A stretch of DNA of 64,000 nucleotides, from NCBI GenBank assembly GCA_916610825.1, contig OU744452.1:8526021-8590020 (forward strand), given 5' to 3'. The notes under the pieces are model-generated. The model did no database searches. It was not told the origin of the DNA and saw nothing but the letters and a program-made list of their open reading frames with translations. Positions within the stretch are counted from its first letter, which is position 1, and each line of letters begins with the position of its first letter. This document shows positions 45,401 through 50,760 of this stretch, one piece after another. Both the position numbers and the translations under genes were made by a program. Origin of the DNA: Haliclystus octoradiatus. Its lineage: Eukaryota; Cnidaria; Staurozoa; Stauromedusae; Haliclystidae.

Positions 45401-46422
45401 ATGACCCTGACTATTTTTACTAACGTCTGCTGGATTTGGACTACCAACTTTACTCTTTTGATAAACATCTATTGGAGCCGGATTGTGACCAGGTGACATC
45501 GACCCCCCTGGTCCCTGTAATATTCCACCTCTTGATCGCCCTTCTTCCATTTCGGGAGGCTTGGCAAAATATTGAGGCATACCACCATCGCTTCTCTGGT
45601 ATTGGTTCTGTGGATTTCCATTGCCTTGAAACTCAGATGGTGGTGGTTCTTGTGGGGGTCCATCATTATCAAGACCTGGCCCACCTTGTCCAGGATCACC
45701 TTGACTTGGACCACCAAACCCTGGTCCCTCAGACCCACCTCCTGGTGGTCCCATATTATCGTCATTTGGTTCATCGTGCCTTTCATCATTTTGTCCGATC
45801 ATTGGAGGTCCATCTCTTTCAAACGGTCCACCTTGCATTTGGTCCATAGTTGTCGGACCATCCGGTTGACCACCTTCACCATCACCGGTGGGACTCATTC
45901 CTCTACCTGTAAATTCGCCGGGAGACTGTTGAGTTGGTGCAAAGTTACTACCTGGCATTGCCATAGGATTTGCGACGATTTGACTATCAATAAATTGATG
46001 ATTCTGTGAAATTGGTACACCATTATGAAACATCATTTTTGGTCTAAAGTTGTTAGCTCCTCCTATTAGTCCTTGTAATTCTTGTTGAAGACCATGTTGC
46101 ATTCCTGGAATGTTCTGCCCATTTAGATTTACTGGAATTGGGGCTTGATTATGCGGATCCATTGGAGGTTGATTTGGTGTTGGTTGGTTTTGCTGATTCA
46201 TGTTATCACGTTCTTCGCCTGTGTTATGTAACGATCCTAACATCTTGTGTAGATTTTTAATGGATTGTGACATGTCTTGATTGCCACTTACAAAGTCATT
46301 CATCATTTCTAATGCTTTATCCGGCGAGATAACGCCTTGATTCAAATCACTCATGACTTCGTTTGCAACAGGACTCACTGGGGCTCCTTTATCCGAATCT
46401 GAACTTGGCATTTCTGCCTGTC
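15341..46422 (-). CDS. Large Pro/Gly/Gln/Asn-rich, cysteine-paired low-complexity protein (partial, 21 exons)
   Basis: I do not recognise this gene. It was rebuilt from exons at 46422-44560, 44107-43823, 43393-43058, 30361-28286, 27255-27088 and fifteen more, ending at 15405-15341. Every junction has acceptor AG and donor GT, and phases match at all 20 joins. The product in the window is about 2,160 residues: a Pro/Gly/Asn/Gln-rich part, a Lys/Arg-rich part, a very polar Gln/Asn/Lys/Glu part, then a string of cysteine-paired Pro or Gly modules and a short helical end. No enzyme domain or transmembrane segment is visible. The first exon seen starts with two bases that complete a codon, so an upstream phase-1 exon, plausibly a signal peptide, is missing. 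Many paired cysteines suggest a secreted, disulphide-linked structural protein (inference). The same exons could also splice on to the PA14 exons further left. Confidence 0.8.
15737..15970 (-). CDS. Large-gene exon 20: helical near-C-terminal segment
   Basis: 234 bp, phase 1-1, acceptor gttttcgtag, donor AGTG|gtgagt. It starts with Gly/Lys/Asn-rich sequence (GANGKGDPANGKGGGGGN), then a leucine/methionine-bearing helical stretch with NQAES, KILGSL and KMMGKLMSG. Two cysteines (TKC, DGC) flank the helix. The KILGSL word matches KMLGSL near the start of exon 1. The phase-1 donor fits two acceptors equally well: the short last exon at 15405 and the first PA14-side exon at 12145. Confidence 0.85.
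16771..16893 (-). CDS. Large-gene exon 19
   Basis: 123 bp, phase 1-1, acceptor cttgatttttag, donor AAAA|gtaagt. It encodes about 41 residues, GGNGAEPAGNSDGGGCGK followed by an acidic/Gly/Pro linker and IPLSCLEALK. There are two cysteines. The composition moves from Gly-rich towards ordinary sequence as the end of the module string nears. Confidence 0.8.
16985..17164 (-). CDS. Large-gene exon 18: poly-Gly module with four cysteines
   Basis: 180 bp, phase 1-1, acceptor ataaaatcccag, donor GATG|gtaagt. It begins GKADGGGGCADS, continues with Gly runs holding two more cysteines (GGCSGG and DDCGG), then an Ala/Ser stretch and LKYKLVPVVDCGD. Its tail resembles that of exon 9. Glycine replaces proline as the spacer here. 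Confidence 0.84.
17283..17477. mobile_element. Pogo-like MITE copy
   Basis: AACCCGTATATAACAGCCAG at the left, GTGGTCATTTTAACATGGTT at the right, GTGACCACTATACACAGGTG inside. Confidence 0.6.
17512..17610. mobile_element. TTCATGAAC-family MITE, short copy
   Basis: ACCTCTCTGCGAAAAAAT at the left against TTTTCACGGAGGGT at the right, with TTTATGAACTGTTTATGAA inside. Confidence 0.6.
18235..18315 (-). CDS. Large-gene exon 17: Gly-Cys module with PIIIQC
   Basis: 81 bp, phase 1-1, acceptor gctttcaag, donor GGAG|gtgaga. It encodes DGDDSPAGGSKGCGGSGG then PIIIQCGGG. Two cysteines enclose a Gly/Ser and Ile stretch, with no polyproline. Confidence 0.78.
18495..18729. repeat. Local direct repeat of about 65 bp
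   Basis: GTATCGTCGTCATGTTTTGA, TTTAATATGATCTAAAATCT and ACTTTG at about 18495-18560 return at 18664-18729. Between them lies ATTAAGCCTTCAGGTTACAT, which also occurs at about 14513-14532. Confidence 0.7.
18821..18997 (-). CDS. Large-gene exon 16: 45-proline module
   Basis: 177 bp, phase 1-1, acceptor ttccatcag, donor AGTG|gtaagt. It encodes GSACAKPHPK, then 25 prolines, one His, 20 prolines, then CSS. This is the longest proline block in the gene, again with one cysteine at each end. All four proline codons are used, so the block is not a recent pure microsatellite. Other frames read as Gly-rich or His-rich ORFs; these are shadows. Confidence 0.85.
19251..19437. mobile_element. Foldback MITE with 55-bp arms
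   Basis: ATAGAAAGGAGTCACAGAGA then CCACACATTCTTATA and GTTTCATGC at the left are exactly mirrored at the right (GCATGAAAC, TATAAGAATGTGTGG, TCTCTGTGACTCCTTTCTAT). About 70 bp lie between the arms. It stands 140 bp before the young SINE. Confidence 0.85.
19577..19942 (+). mobile_element. SINE family 1, young copy with 12-bp target duplication
   Basis: Full-length element with intact A box (TTAGCTCAGTTGGCAGAG) and B box. Flanked by ATTAAAAGAAAT at 19565-19576 and 19943-19954, a perfect 12-bp target-site duplication. This defines the family ends: about 366 bp. Confidence 0.9.
20223..20336 (-). CDS. Large-gene exon 15: Gly, Ala-Pro and 17-proline module
   Basis: 114 bp, phase 1-1, acceptor aattgacag, donor GGAG|gtaagt. 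It encodes GGGGGDDCGAAPAPA, then 17 prolines, CGGGGGG. Its CCA triplets are purer than in other exons, so length may vary between individuals. Confidence 0.83.
20418..20456 (-). CDS. Large-gene exon 14: minimal Cys-DAAPAPS-Cys module (39 bp)
   Basis: 39 bp, phase 1-1, acceptor cgattttag, donor GACG|gtacat. It encodes GGCDAAPAPSCED, again with seven residues between the cysteines. It is almost the same module as exon 13, as expected of an exon duplication. Only 81 bp of intron separate it from exon 15. Confidence 0.74.
20670..21230. repeat. Tandem array of TTCATGAAC units, about 105 bp each
   Basis: About five imperfect units, each with GTTCATGAACAGTTGAAAAA, ATGTCAATTTA, CATTTCATGAGCTGTTTATG and AAGTGTTCATGAAC. 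It uses the same words as the inside of the MITE family around it, so it probably arose by expansion of one MITE. It fills the intron between exons 13 and 14 of the large gene. Confidence 0.8.
21330..21383 (-). CDS. Large-gene exon 13: Cys-AAAAPAP-Cys module
   Basis: 54 bp, phase 1-1, acceptor atattttttag, donor GGAG|gttagc. It encodes GDEGCAAAAPAPCDGGGG, with seven residues between the cysteines. It lies just downstream of the TTCATGAAC-type tandem array in the adjoining intron. Confidence 0.75.
21583..21765. mobile_element. TTCATGAAC-family MITE copy
   Basis: ACCTCTGCGAAAAAAATCCA at the left, AAATTTTTTTCGCAGGGT at the right, with several GTTCATGAACAGTTCATG words inside. Confidence 0.72.
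21864..21902 (-). CDS. Large-gene exon 12: minimal Gly-Cys module (39 bp)
   Basis: Only 39 bp, phase 1-1, acceptor tttttgtag, donor GGAG|gtgact. It encodes about 13 residues, GGGDGCGGAAPCG: two cysteines five residues apart. It is supported by splice sites, phase and composition rather than length. Confidence 0.72.
22430..22520. mobile_element. TTCATGAAC-family remnant
   Basis: GCAGTTCATGAATATTAAAT and TTCATGAATTGTTCATCAA words, with eroded ends. A smaller piece is at about 16410-16460. Confidence 0.45.
22622..22750 (-). CDS. Large-gene exon 11: Gly-Cys and 26-proline module
   Basis: 129 bp, phase 1-1, acceptor ttatag, donor GACG|gtaaga. It encodes SGGGGCGGSAPPPK, 26 prolines, then CD. The cysteines lie at the two ends of the proline block, as in the exon at 25226-25375. 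Confidence 0.85.
22864..23032. repeat. 24-bp minisatellite
   Basis: About six units of GGAATCATCTAATTATTCAT plus CAAN, one of them lengthened to 30 bp. It starts 114 bp upstream of exon 11 and ends near the donor of exon 10, so it fills most of that intron. Confidence 0.85.
23051..23197 (-). CDS. Large-gene exon 10: polyproline plus Gly module, four cysteines
   Basis: 147 bp, phase 1-1, acceptor tactttatag, donor CCAG|gtaagt. It begins GGHAPCRK, followed by 15 prolines, then a Gly-rich part with one cysteine (SGGCGGGGSGGGKC) and KISVSCEP. Four cysteines make it look like two fused two-cysteine modules. A 24-bp minisatellite lies in the intron just downstream. Confidence 0.83.
23698..24129. 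mobile_element. Foldback element, about 430 bp
   Basis: TTAAGCCCTGGCCAAATGAC at the left is the inverse of GTCATTTGGCCGGGGCTTTA at the right. The words ATTTCGCCAACATTCATCGG and ATTTTGTTGA occur several times in both directions, so the element is internally repeated. ORFs reading through both strands are artefacts. Confidence 0.8.
24370..24505 (+). mobile_element. Possible LINE 3' end with ATTC tail
   Basis: GCCTGTCAAATTCCATTCGA followed by repeated CATTCATTCATT resembles a LINE 3' end. Weak evidence. Confidence 0.3.
24593..24682 (-). CDS. Large-gene exon 9: Cys-polyproline module with LKYKMVP
   Basis: 90 bp, phase 1-1, acceptor aactttcag, donor TCAG|gtttgt (weaker than the others). After VDCEPA come nine prolines in a row, then LKYKMVPICVS. 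The words LKYK and VP return in the exon at 16985-17164 (LKYKLVPVVDCG), so the two exons probably share an ancestor. Confidence 0.78.
25082..25138 (-). CDS. Large-gene exon 8: Cys-(Ala-Pro)-Cys module
   Basis: 57 bp, phase 1-1, acceptor tattaaag, donor TCAG|gtaacc. It encodes GSGAAPCVPAPAPAPASCS. Two cysteines are separated by ten residues of alternating Ala-Pro, a short version of the proline spacers in the neighbouring exons. Confidence 0.82.
25226..25375 (-). CDS. Large-gene exon 7: Cys-polyproline-Cys module
   Basis: 150 bp, phase 1-1, acceptor tcatttcag, donor CCAG|gtaaaa. The order is CAPAA, then 13 prolines, one Ser, 23 prolines, then HPAPCVP. The two cysteines therefore enclose a stretch of 36 prolines with one break. 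Proline codons are a mix of CCA, CCT, CCC and CCG, not a pure triplet repeat. Confidence 0.85.
25421..25551. mobile_element. Short foldback MITE
   Basis: GCAATTGGCGCACAGTTTCC at the left is mirrored by GGAAACTATGCGCCAATTGC at the right. A diverged relative (GCAGTTGGCTCACAGTTTCC) lies at about 8880. Confidence 0.75.
26228..26302 (-). CDS. Large-gene exon 6: Met-Asp repeat and Gly module
   Basis: 75 bp, phase 1-1, acceptor attgtag, donor CAC|gtaagt. It encodes DGSCVPPEMDMDMDMGCGGG and a short Gly/Met/Ala tail. The two cysteines bracket a Met-Asp dipeptide run, a different spacer chemistry from the Pro modules that follow. Confidence 0.8.
27088..27255 (-). CDS. Large-gene exon 5
   Basis: 168 bp, acceptor ctattttag, donor ATGG|gtaag; phase 1 at both ends. 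It encodes about 56 residues of ordinary composition, His/Lys/Ser-rich, with one cysteine close to the end in the word VPCVR. The same VPC/PCV words recur in later exons. It is the first of the symmetric phase-1 exons. Confidence 0.78.
28286..30361 (-). CDS. Large-gene exon 4: 692-residue Gln/Asn/Lys/Glu-rich segment
   Basis: A 2076 bp single exon with acceptor ctattacag at 30362 and donor CCAG|gtaggt. The first 60 residues are mixed (HPRYRKHLHAKK, a GGGG run). About 500 residues then consist almost only of Gln, Asn, Lys, Glu, Ser, Gly and Ala, with no cysteine and almost no large hydrophobic residue. A repeat of about 19 residues built around ENEKSQSKQPE occurs twice near 29.45-29.57 kb. The last 70 residues regain helical, leucine-bearing sequence (TQLQQLQKLAQSSNPDP, VKILKKLGEQ). 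This looks like a long disordered, charge-balanced spacer. The frame is intact over 2 kb of low-complexity sequence, which argues for selection on the protein. Confidence 0.9.
30571..30764. mobile_element. Pogo-like MITE copy, followed by a second copy
   Basis: ACAGTCAAACATGTTATAGC at the left and TGTAACACGTTTCACTGTGT at the right form clear inverted ends. A second, incomplete copy follows at about 30790-30893 (CCCTGTATATAAAGGTCACC, then CTTCACTGTAGTG). Confidence 0.65.
30944..31225. mobile_element. Foldback MITE with about 120-bp arms
   Basis: GTAGTAGTATCGTTCCATAG and then ACAATTATTGAACGTGATAT at the left are mirrored by TTTCACGTTCAATAATTGTA and CTATGGGACTATACCACTAC at the right. Confidence 0.8.
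31485..32135. mobile_element. Possible DNA element of about 650 bp with 24-bp inverted ends
   Basis: TTTAGTAGAAACCAACTAGT at the left against ACTAGGGTACT-type inverse GTACCCTAGTCGGTTTCGAC at the right, with several mismatches. A small hairpin (AATTAGACAAC / GTTGTCTAATT) at 31400-31482 lies just outside. Confidence 0.45.
34533..35740. mobile_element. Non-autonomous hAT-type DNA element, 1208 bp
   Basis: Ends are CAGGGGCGGATGCAG at the left and CTGGATCCGCCCCTG at the right, inverted repeats of the hAT type. TGGCAATC stands at 34525-34532 and again at 35741-35748, a perfect 8-bp target duplication, the hAT signature. It sits inside the copia integrase and splits it cleanly. No transposase frame is visible, so it must have moved with help from another element. 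Confidence 0.92.
36098..36969 (+). mobile_element. 5'-truncated non-LTR retrotransposon, copy 1
   Basis: The open frame to 36761 is a LINE reverse transcriptase fragment: SKAFDMVHHKLRMEKLRAYG, RGVPQGSIISPLLFNIYVAD, and the catalytic YADDTTLYYS. After about 36740 the coding region jumps to an A-rich 3' tail through an internal deletion, ending in (AC)n at about 36948-36968. It resembles CR1/Jockey-type elements. It is inserted in the copia integrase after GEAVVT. Confidence 0.88.
37086..38171 (+). mobile_element. 5'-truncated non-LTR retrotransposon, copy 2
   Basis: It starts inside the RT gene at NPSKTQCLLI and is nearly identical to copy 1 over about 270 bp. It keeps the C-terminal part copy 1 has lost (TYIRPHLEHCSLLLLGINQT through VGTRVWNFIPEVIRG, to the stop at about 37850). 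The 3' tail has poly(A)-like runs and ends in (AC)n at about 38151-38170. Copia sequence lies on both sides. Confidence 0.88.
38525..39118 (+). pseudogene. Copia reverse transcriptase, N-terminal half
   Basis: Open frame of about 190 codons with the Ty1/copia RT start: an EAMNSDKKKEWKNVLDIEF region, KWVFKTQRNAAGDVERYKAR, FAPVAKFNSIRSILAIA, then QMDVQTKFLNGEVSEEIYM. It fails after the KQASRCW motif through a small deletion; the HIDD part follows in another frame. In most relatives the second motif reads DVKTAFLNG, so QTKF is a change at a normally acidic/Ala site. Confidence 0.88.
39315..39788 (+). pseudogene. Copia RT thumb and RNase H fragment
   Basis: Open frame from LFLNQKKHLTELIENFGM through YRAIVGSINYVVCRTRPD (thumb) to YVDADWAGDESNRKSRTG (start of RNase H, first catalytic Asp). 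A TAA at about 39785 interrupts it before TTEAEYM; the rest of RNase H continues in the same direction to about 40108. Confidence 0.88.
40560..40720. repeat. 160-bp direct duplicate (first copy)
   Basis: It matches 41700-41863: TGTAAAAT[TA]AGAATTTACA, TATTTATTTTCCAC and GCCAAATGAATCATGCTATA recur in order. The copies are about 1.1 kb apart, with a SINE between them. Confidence 0.8.
41055..41413 (-). mobile_element. SINE family 1 copy, minus strand
   Basis: Reverse orientation, near full length: CGGTGTCGCCCGACCGAAGG at the left, and the tRNA-like head (GGTTGCTCTGCCATCTGAGC) at the right end. Confidence 0.85.
41700..41863. repeat. 160-bp direct duplicate (second copy)
   Basis: Partner of 40560-40720, roughly 90 percent alike by eye. 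Confidence 0.8.
42345..42705 (-). mobile_element. SINE family 1 copy, minus strand
   Basis: Reverse orientation, near full length but older than the copy at 41 kb; the tRNA-like head lies at about 42635-42705. A family-2-like piece follows it. Confidence 0.8.
43058..43393 (-). CDS. Large-gene exon 3: polar linker segment
   Basis: 336 bp, acceptor cttttacag, donor GGAG|gtgaga. The first codons continue the helical stretch of the previous exon (RLKKLIHELESLSKKRDQP), then come Ser/Gln/Asn/Pro-rich residues with no cysteine. If the donor were not used, the frame would stop four codons later (GGEII, stop at 43044). The strong donor and the phase match with the 30361 exon favour splicing over a 12.7 kb intron packed with transposons. 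Confidence 0.8.
43823..44107 (-). CDS. Large-gene exon 2: basic Lys/Arg-rich segment
   Basis: 285 bp, acceptor ttttcaag at 44108 and donor TTAG|gtaagt. It enters with two bases and leaves with one, matching both neighbours. About 95 residues are very rich in Lys and Arg (for example KPKKRSSNKK and YHKHRKGR). A charged, probably helical or coiled stretch follows, containing HAEEERKRLRHKIALMKLG. The Arg/Lys pairs could be protease cleavage sites if the protein is secreted, but that is a guess. Confidence 0.82.
44560..46422 (-). CDS. Large-gene exon 1: Pro/Gly/Asn/Gln/Met-rich segment
   Basis: This 1863 bp exon has acceptor ttacttag at 46423 and donor GAG|gtaagaac at 44559; it enters with two leftover bases and leaves with one. 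The open frame gives about 621 residues. The first 75 residues look helical and end in KMLGSL. A Pro/Gly/Asn/Gln/Met-rich stretch follows, with GGP and GPP clusters (about 45.6-45.9 kb). Near 45.0-45.2 kb two diverged copies of a roughly 27-residue repeat contain NAQRE, QSA and PNQ. The last 100 residues are Arg/His-rich. The first in-frame ATG is at 46411 but has no signal peptide after it, and the frame stays open upstream to the acceptor, so the true start is probably in another exon. Confidence 0.85.
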
Positions 46423-46646
46423 CTAAGTAATATAAAATACACAGTAAACAGTACTTATATGTTATATTTGTACTGTCAAACTTGCTTAGTAATCCCCTCT
46501 CTGGTACAGATGAAAAGCGGGAACTCTAAGCGATGCTGGATTATGAGAAATTGTATGGATAATAGAAATTAGAAATCAGTTTTATATGGGGATATTAAGC
46601 AAGGTGAGATATTGAAAGAGGGGATATTAACCGAGTGCGACTGTAC

Positions 46647-46953
<307 letters not shown>

Positions 46954-47224
46954 TGTTATGTTCATTTATTACCAATTTACCAATTTTAAACAGAGGTGTA
47001 TGGTAGATACAAGAAGCCATTTTGGCCTTAGCTATTTATAATATAATATAAGTCTGCATGCGATTAGGTTACAGAGTTGTTCAGACTATCTTTTCTTTGT
47101 TCAAACGATTGATAAATAAATGTTCCAAGCAGTTTGCATACTGCAAAAAGATGGATGTGTGAATAATATGTCTAACTTTTCTTCGTTGTTTTTTACGTAG
47201 AAGTTTTCAGTGTCACAATATAGC

Positions 47225-47724
47225 NNNNNNNNNNNNNNNNNNNNNNNNNNNNNNNNNNNNNNNNNNNNNNNNNNNNNNNNNNNNNNNNNNNNNNNNNNNN
47301 NNNNNNNNNNNNNNNNNNNNNNNNNNNNNNNNNNNNNNNNNNNNNNNNNNNNNNNNNNNNNNNNNNNNNNNNNNNNNNNNNNNNNNNNNNNNNNNNNNNN
47401 NNNNNNNNNNNNNNNNNNNNNNNNNNNNNNNNNNNNNNNNNNNNNNNNNNNNNNNNNNNNNNNNNNNNNNNNNNNNNNNNNNNNNNNNNNNNNNNNNNNN
47501 NNNNNNNNNNNNNNNNNNNNNNNNNNNNNNNNNNNNNNNNNNNNNNNNNNNNNNNNNNNNNNNNNNNNNNNNNNNNNNNNNNNNNNNNNNNNNNNNNNNN
47601 NNNNNNNNNNNNNNNNNNNNNNNNNNNNNNNNNNNNNNNNNNNNNNNNNNNNNNNNNNNNNNNNNNNNNNNNNNNNNNNNNNNNNNNNNNNNNNNNNNNN
47701 NNNNNNNNNNNNNNNNNNNNNNNN
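47225..47724. other. Assembly gap (500 N)
   Basis: Exactly 500 N, so the size is a placeholder. It lies between the Kv1 donor at 47850 and the first visible exon of the large gene at 46422. The Kv1 C-terminal exon and the 5' (signal-peptide) exon of the large gene are both unaccounted for and may be here. Confidence 0.95.
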
Positions 47725-47850
47725 ATGAGTGCCTGTCAAGCTTGTGTCCTTATTTCTTCTAGCTACACTATACTTACAACATTGGCAGAAAGGAGGATCT
47801 GTTAAAGACTTACTGTAAATCTTACTAGATGCCTGGATGGAATCACTCAC

Positions 47851-49146
47851 CTATGATAGAAATAATTGAAATTTGATACGATGACAGGTACAGGAAGTGC
47901 AATTGTTAACACGCCAGAGATAGCACATAAACTGCCGACTATTTTTCCCCAAACAGTAACAGGTTTCATATCACCATACCCAACTGTTGTCATAGTAACA
48001 ACAGCCCACCAAAAAGCGTCTGGAATGCTTTTAAACGTCTCTTTTTCTCCACCTTCTGCATAGTACACTGCAGAGGAGAATAGTATAACACCAATTAATA
48101 AAAAGAATATTAACAGACCGAGCTCACGTAAGCTAGCACGTAATGTATGCCCAAGTATTTGAAGTCCTCTTGAATGTCTGCTAAGTTTGAAATACGAAAT
48201 ACGCGAACTAACCGAATAACTCTTAGTACTCCAAGTGAAGACACGTTACTTGATTCCATTGGTAATGTTATATAATATGGTATAATGGCAACAAGATCAA
48301 TAAGATTTAAAAACGATCTTACAAATGCACATTTCTGTGGTGCTGATAAGAATCTCATGATATATTCGAAAGTAAACCATACGATGCAGCCTGATTCTAT
48401 CGCAAACCAAGGCATTTCCTTATCACCTTGAATCTCTTTCCGTACAGTCCGTTCTGTTCCGTTGTTATTAATCGTGACGTAACGGTAACGAAATTGGGGT
48501 AAAGTCTCTATGCAAAATGTTACTATAGACACTGTAATGACAACTACAGAAAATACAGCAACAATCCGCGCACCGAGTGACGTATCAGGGAATTCGAATA
48601 ACTGCCATACTCTACGCTGTAGTTCGTTCTCCGGTAGTAAAGGTTTTTCCTCTTCAATATAACCTTCTTCTCTCTCAATCCGATGTAAAACATCGTCTCC
48701 AAGTTCATAAAATCGTATTTCATCTGCGAATACGTCCATAGGTACATTTGGCGGTCGTAATAATTTACCACACGATTGATAATAGAATAATATTGCATCA
48801 AATGCCGGCCGATTCCGATCAAAGAAGTATTCTTGTCTTCCATCGTCGTAATATTTACATCGTTTTGTTGAATCCCCCAATAATGTTTCTGGGTATTGTT
48901 CTAATGTTTGAAGATGCGTTTCAAATTTAAGCCCTGATACATTAATAACCACTCTCTCGGCATTTTTATCGTACGGTCCACGTCGTTCAATCCGATGGAC
49001 AAATGGTGAGCCGTTATTATTCTGTGACGATGCCGAATGGGGGCCGTTGTGTACATTACTAGAATTGATATTGGGTAACCCACTCAGGCTCATAGTCTCG
49101 CTGTCATGTCCAGCTAGGTGAGGATAACGACTTCGCCATGTGCCAT
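47851..49146 (-). CDS. Shaker/Kv1 voltage-gated potassium channel, main exon (one frame break)
   Basis: This exon encodes a Kv1 alpha subunit, a tetrameric plasma-membrane K+ channel opened by depolarisation. From the N-terminal side: a Ser/Asn-rich leader; the T1 tetramerisation domain ([49 protein letters not shown]); S1 at [18 protein letters not shown]; an S1-S2 loop with an NGT glycosylation site; S2; S3 at [19 protein letters not shown]4 with four Arg spaced by three ([12 protein letters not shown]); S5; pore [10 protein letters not shown]6 with the PVPV hinge and SNFNYFYH. The frame breaks after FRI at 48190-48192, where three A's stand for an expected four; the frame then resumes to the end. 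Acceptor tattttag at 49147 and donor ATAG|gtgagt at 47850, so a C-terminal exon is missing. The in-frame ATG at 49093 is not necessarily the start. Confidence 0.96.
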
Positions 49147-49954
49147 CTAAAATACAAATAAAGTATATTACAAGACAAGATTTTACTCGATTGCAATTTC
49201 TATTTTCTTATTGTGAGCCAATCAGGTTCACATTTTCATCCATGTTAAACTTTCAACAAGAAGTTTGACGATATTCAATCCTTTATAGGCTCCAAGAGAA
49301 GAATGTTGAACCTACGTAAGAAAGTTTTGGCTCGAACTAATATAAAAATATGAAAACTGTCGAATCAAGAAAATAAATATATGAATTTTCCTCTAGGACC
49401 AAGTAAGTATACATGCTTCTGTTGGAACAAATTGAATTATTTTACTAAGTACAAGTCAAATATAGAAGAAGCTTTTTCTCGATCAGTAATCAGGAACTAT
49501 TGATAATGAATTTCAGACGAGATAATTATGCTTTTGAATTTTTCTTTTGTTGAAACTTTGTTCAGTTATCATTTTAACTCAATTGACTGCTCTTTTCAAC
49601 GATACGGGTGCAGACACTTTTGATGTTGATTACGCTTCGATTCAGAGTTACAATTCAATTGCATAATTTTTAATTATGTTCGTTATTGCTATTATGCCTA
49701 TTATGTGTTCTTTTCTCCAAGCTATTCCATTACATGCTATTCATTTCGTAATCTGGAAGCATGTAGAGCAAGCATAAAGGAAGTTTCTAAAAATAGAACA
49801 ATCTTGAATACTACATAACATGCTATTTTTAAAGCTTTGACAAACAAATTAACAAATTTAGTCGTTTACGAATCTTTGGCATGTTTAGATTATACTAACA
49901 AAGTTTAATTGCCTTACTTGTTTAAGCTTTCGCATTATTTTGTCATAACAAAAA

Positions 49955-50560
49955 CAAACAACGACAACAACAATAGCCAAACAAAAGTAAACAACAACAA
50001 CGACAAGAACAAACCCAGGAGAATCGCAACAGCATCAATTACAGCAACATAACATGGAATCAACCAACATTTAGATAACATCAACAACAACACAATAACA
50101 TTATCCATCTCAGTAACATTAATTACAATAACAATGCTAACAACTGCAATTAAAATAACAAGAGCAGGAAATATACAATCTAAACATTAACAAAAAGATT
50201 AACAAAAACAATAAAGACACCAACAACAACGACAACAACACGCATGATAACTACTATGAAACCAACATGAGGAACAACAACAGTACAACATCCGTAATAG
50301 CAGCATGAGGAACAACAACAACAGCAACAACAGTGCAACAGCCGTAATAGCTGCATGAGGGACAACAACAACAACAACAAGAAACATCAATAAAAATGAA
50401 AATTGGTACAATAATATAAGCTGCAACACAAACAACACCCACGATTACGACAAGCAAACATAAAACTAAAGTGTCGGCTCGGTAACAATAATAAGAACAG
50501 CATAACAAAACAATAGCGACAATCGCAACAATAATTATCTTAATAACATCGGAAAGAGGC
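49955..50560. repeat. Degenerate CAA/ACA-rich low-complexity region
   Basis: About 600 bp of irregular CAA, ACA and ATA triplets in the Kv1 intron. Reverse-frame ORFs of Leu/Val/Cys are by-products. It continues, thinner, to about 50.9 kb. Confidence 0.8.
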
Positions 50561-50760
50561 CTTCGTGTAGTATTTAGGGCGTTGGACCTCTTCCCGCAGG
50601 GTCTTGGGTTCAATTCCTGGCAAGAGCACTATTGATTGGCTGGCGTCAGGAAAGGCACCCGGCCATTGAACGCGAACATGCTCCAAAACACTAACCGAAA
50701 ATTAACAAACCACCCCGGTGAAAAAAAGCTACCTGCTCACCCGTTTTGTCGTAAAATGAT
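50559..50760 (+). mobile_element. tRNA-derived SINE, family 2
   Basis: It begins like a tRNA with a B-box-like GGGTTCAATTCCTGG at about 50607, followed by TTGATTGGCTGGCGTCAGGAA and CACCCGGCCATTGAAC. Related pieces lie at 6580-6730 on the other strand and about 42776-42830. It sits inside the CAA-rich region. Confidence 0.6.

Noticed and set aside
46970..47012. Possible 5' exon of the large gene starting MASCIYHTPLFKI, phase 1
   Set aside because: The donor is weak and the peptide has no signal-peptide core; it would be needed there but is not convincing.
47101..47160. Possible alternative Kv1 C-terminal exon (acceptor ctttttgcag, reading MQTAWNIYLSIV then stop)
   Set aside because: It is in phase with the Kv1 donor but would change the conserved FYHR to FYHS and add a non-Kv1 tail; the usual RETE-type continuation is absent.
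47851..49146. Kv1 as a true pseudogene
   Set aside because: Only one homopolymer base is missing while about 430 codons, splice sites and all key motifs are intact; an error is the better explanation until re-sequenced.
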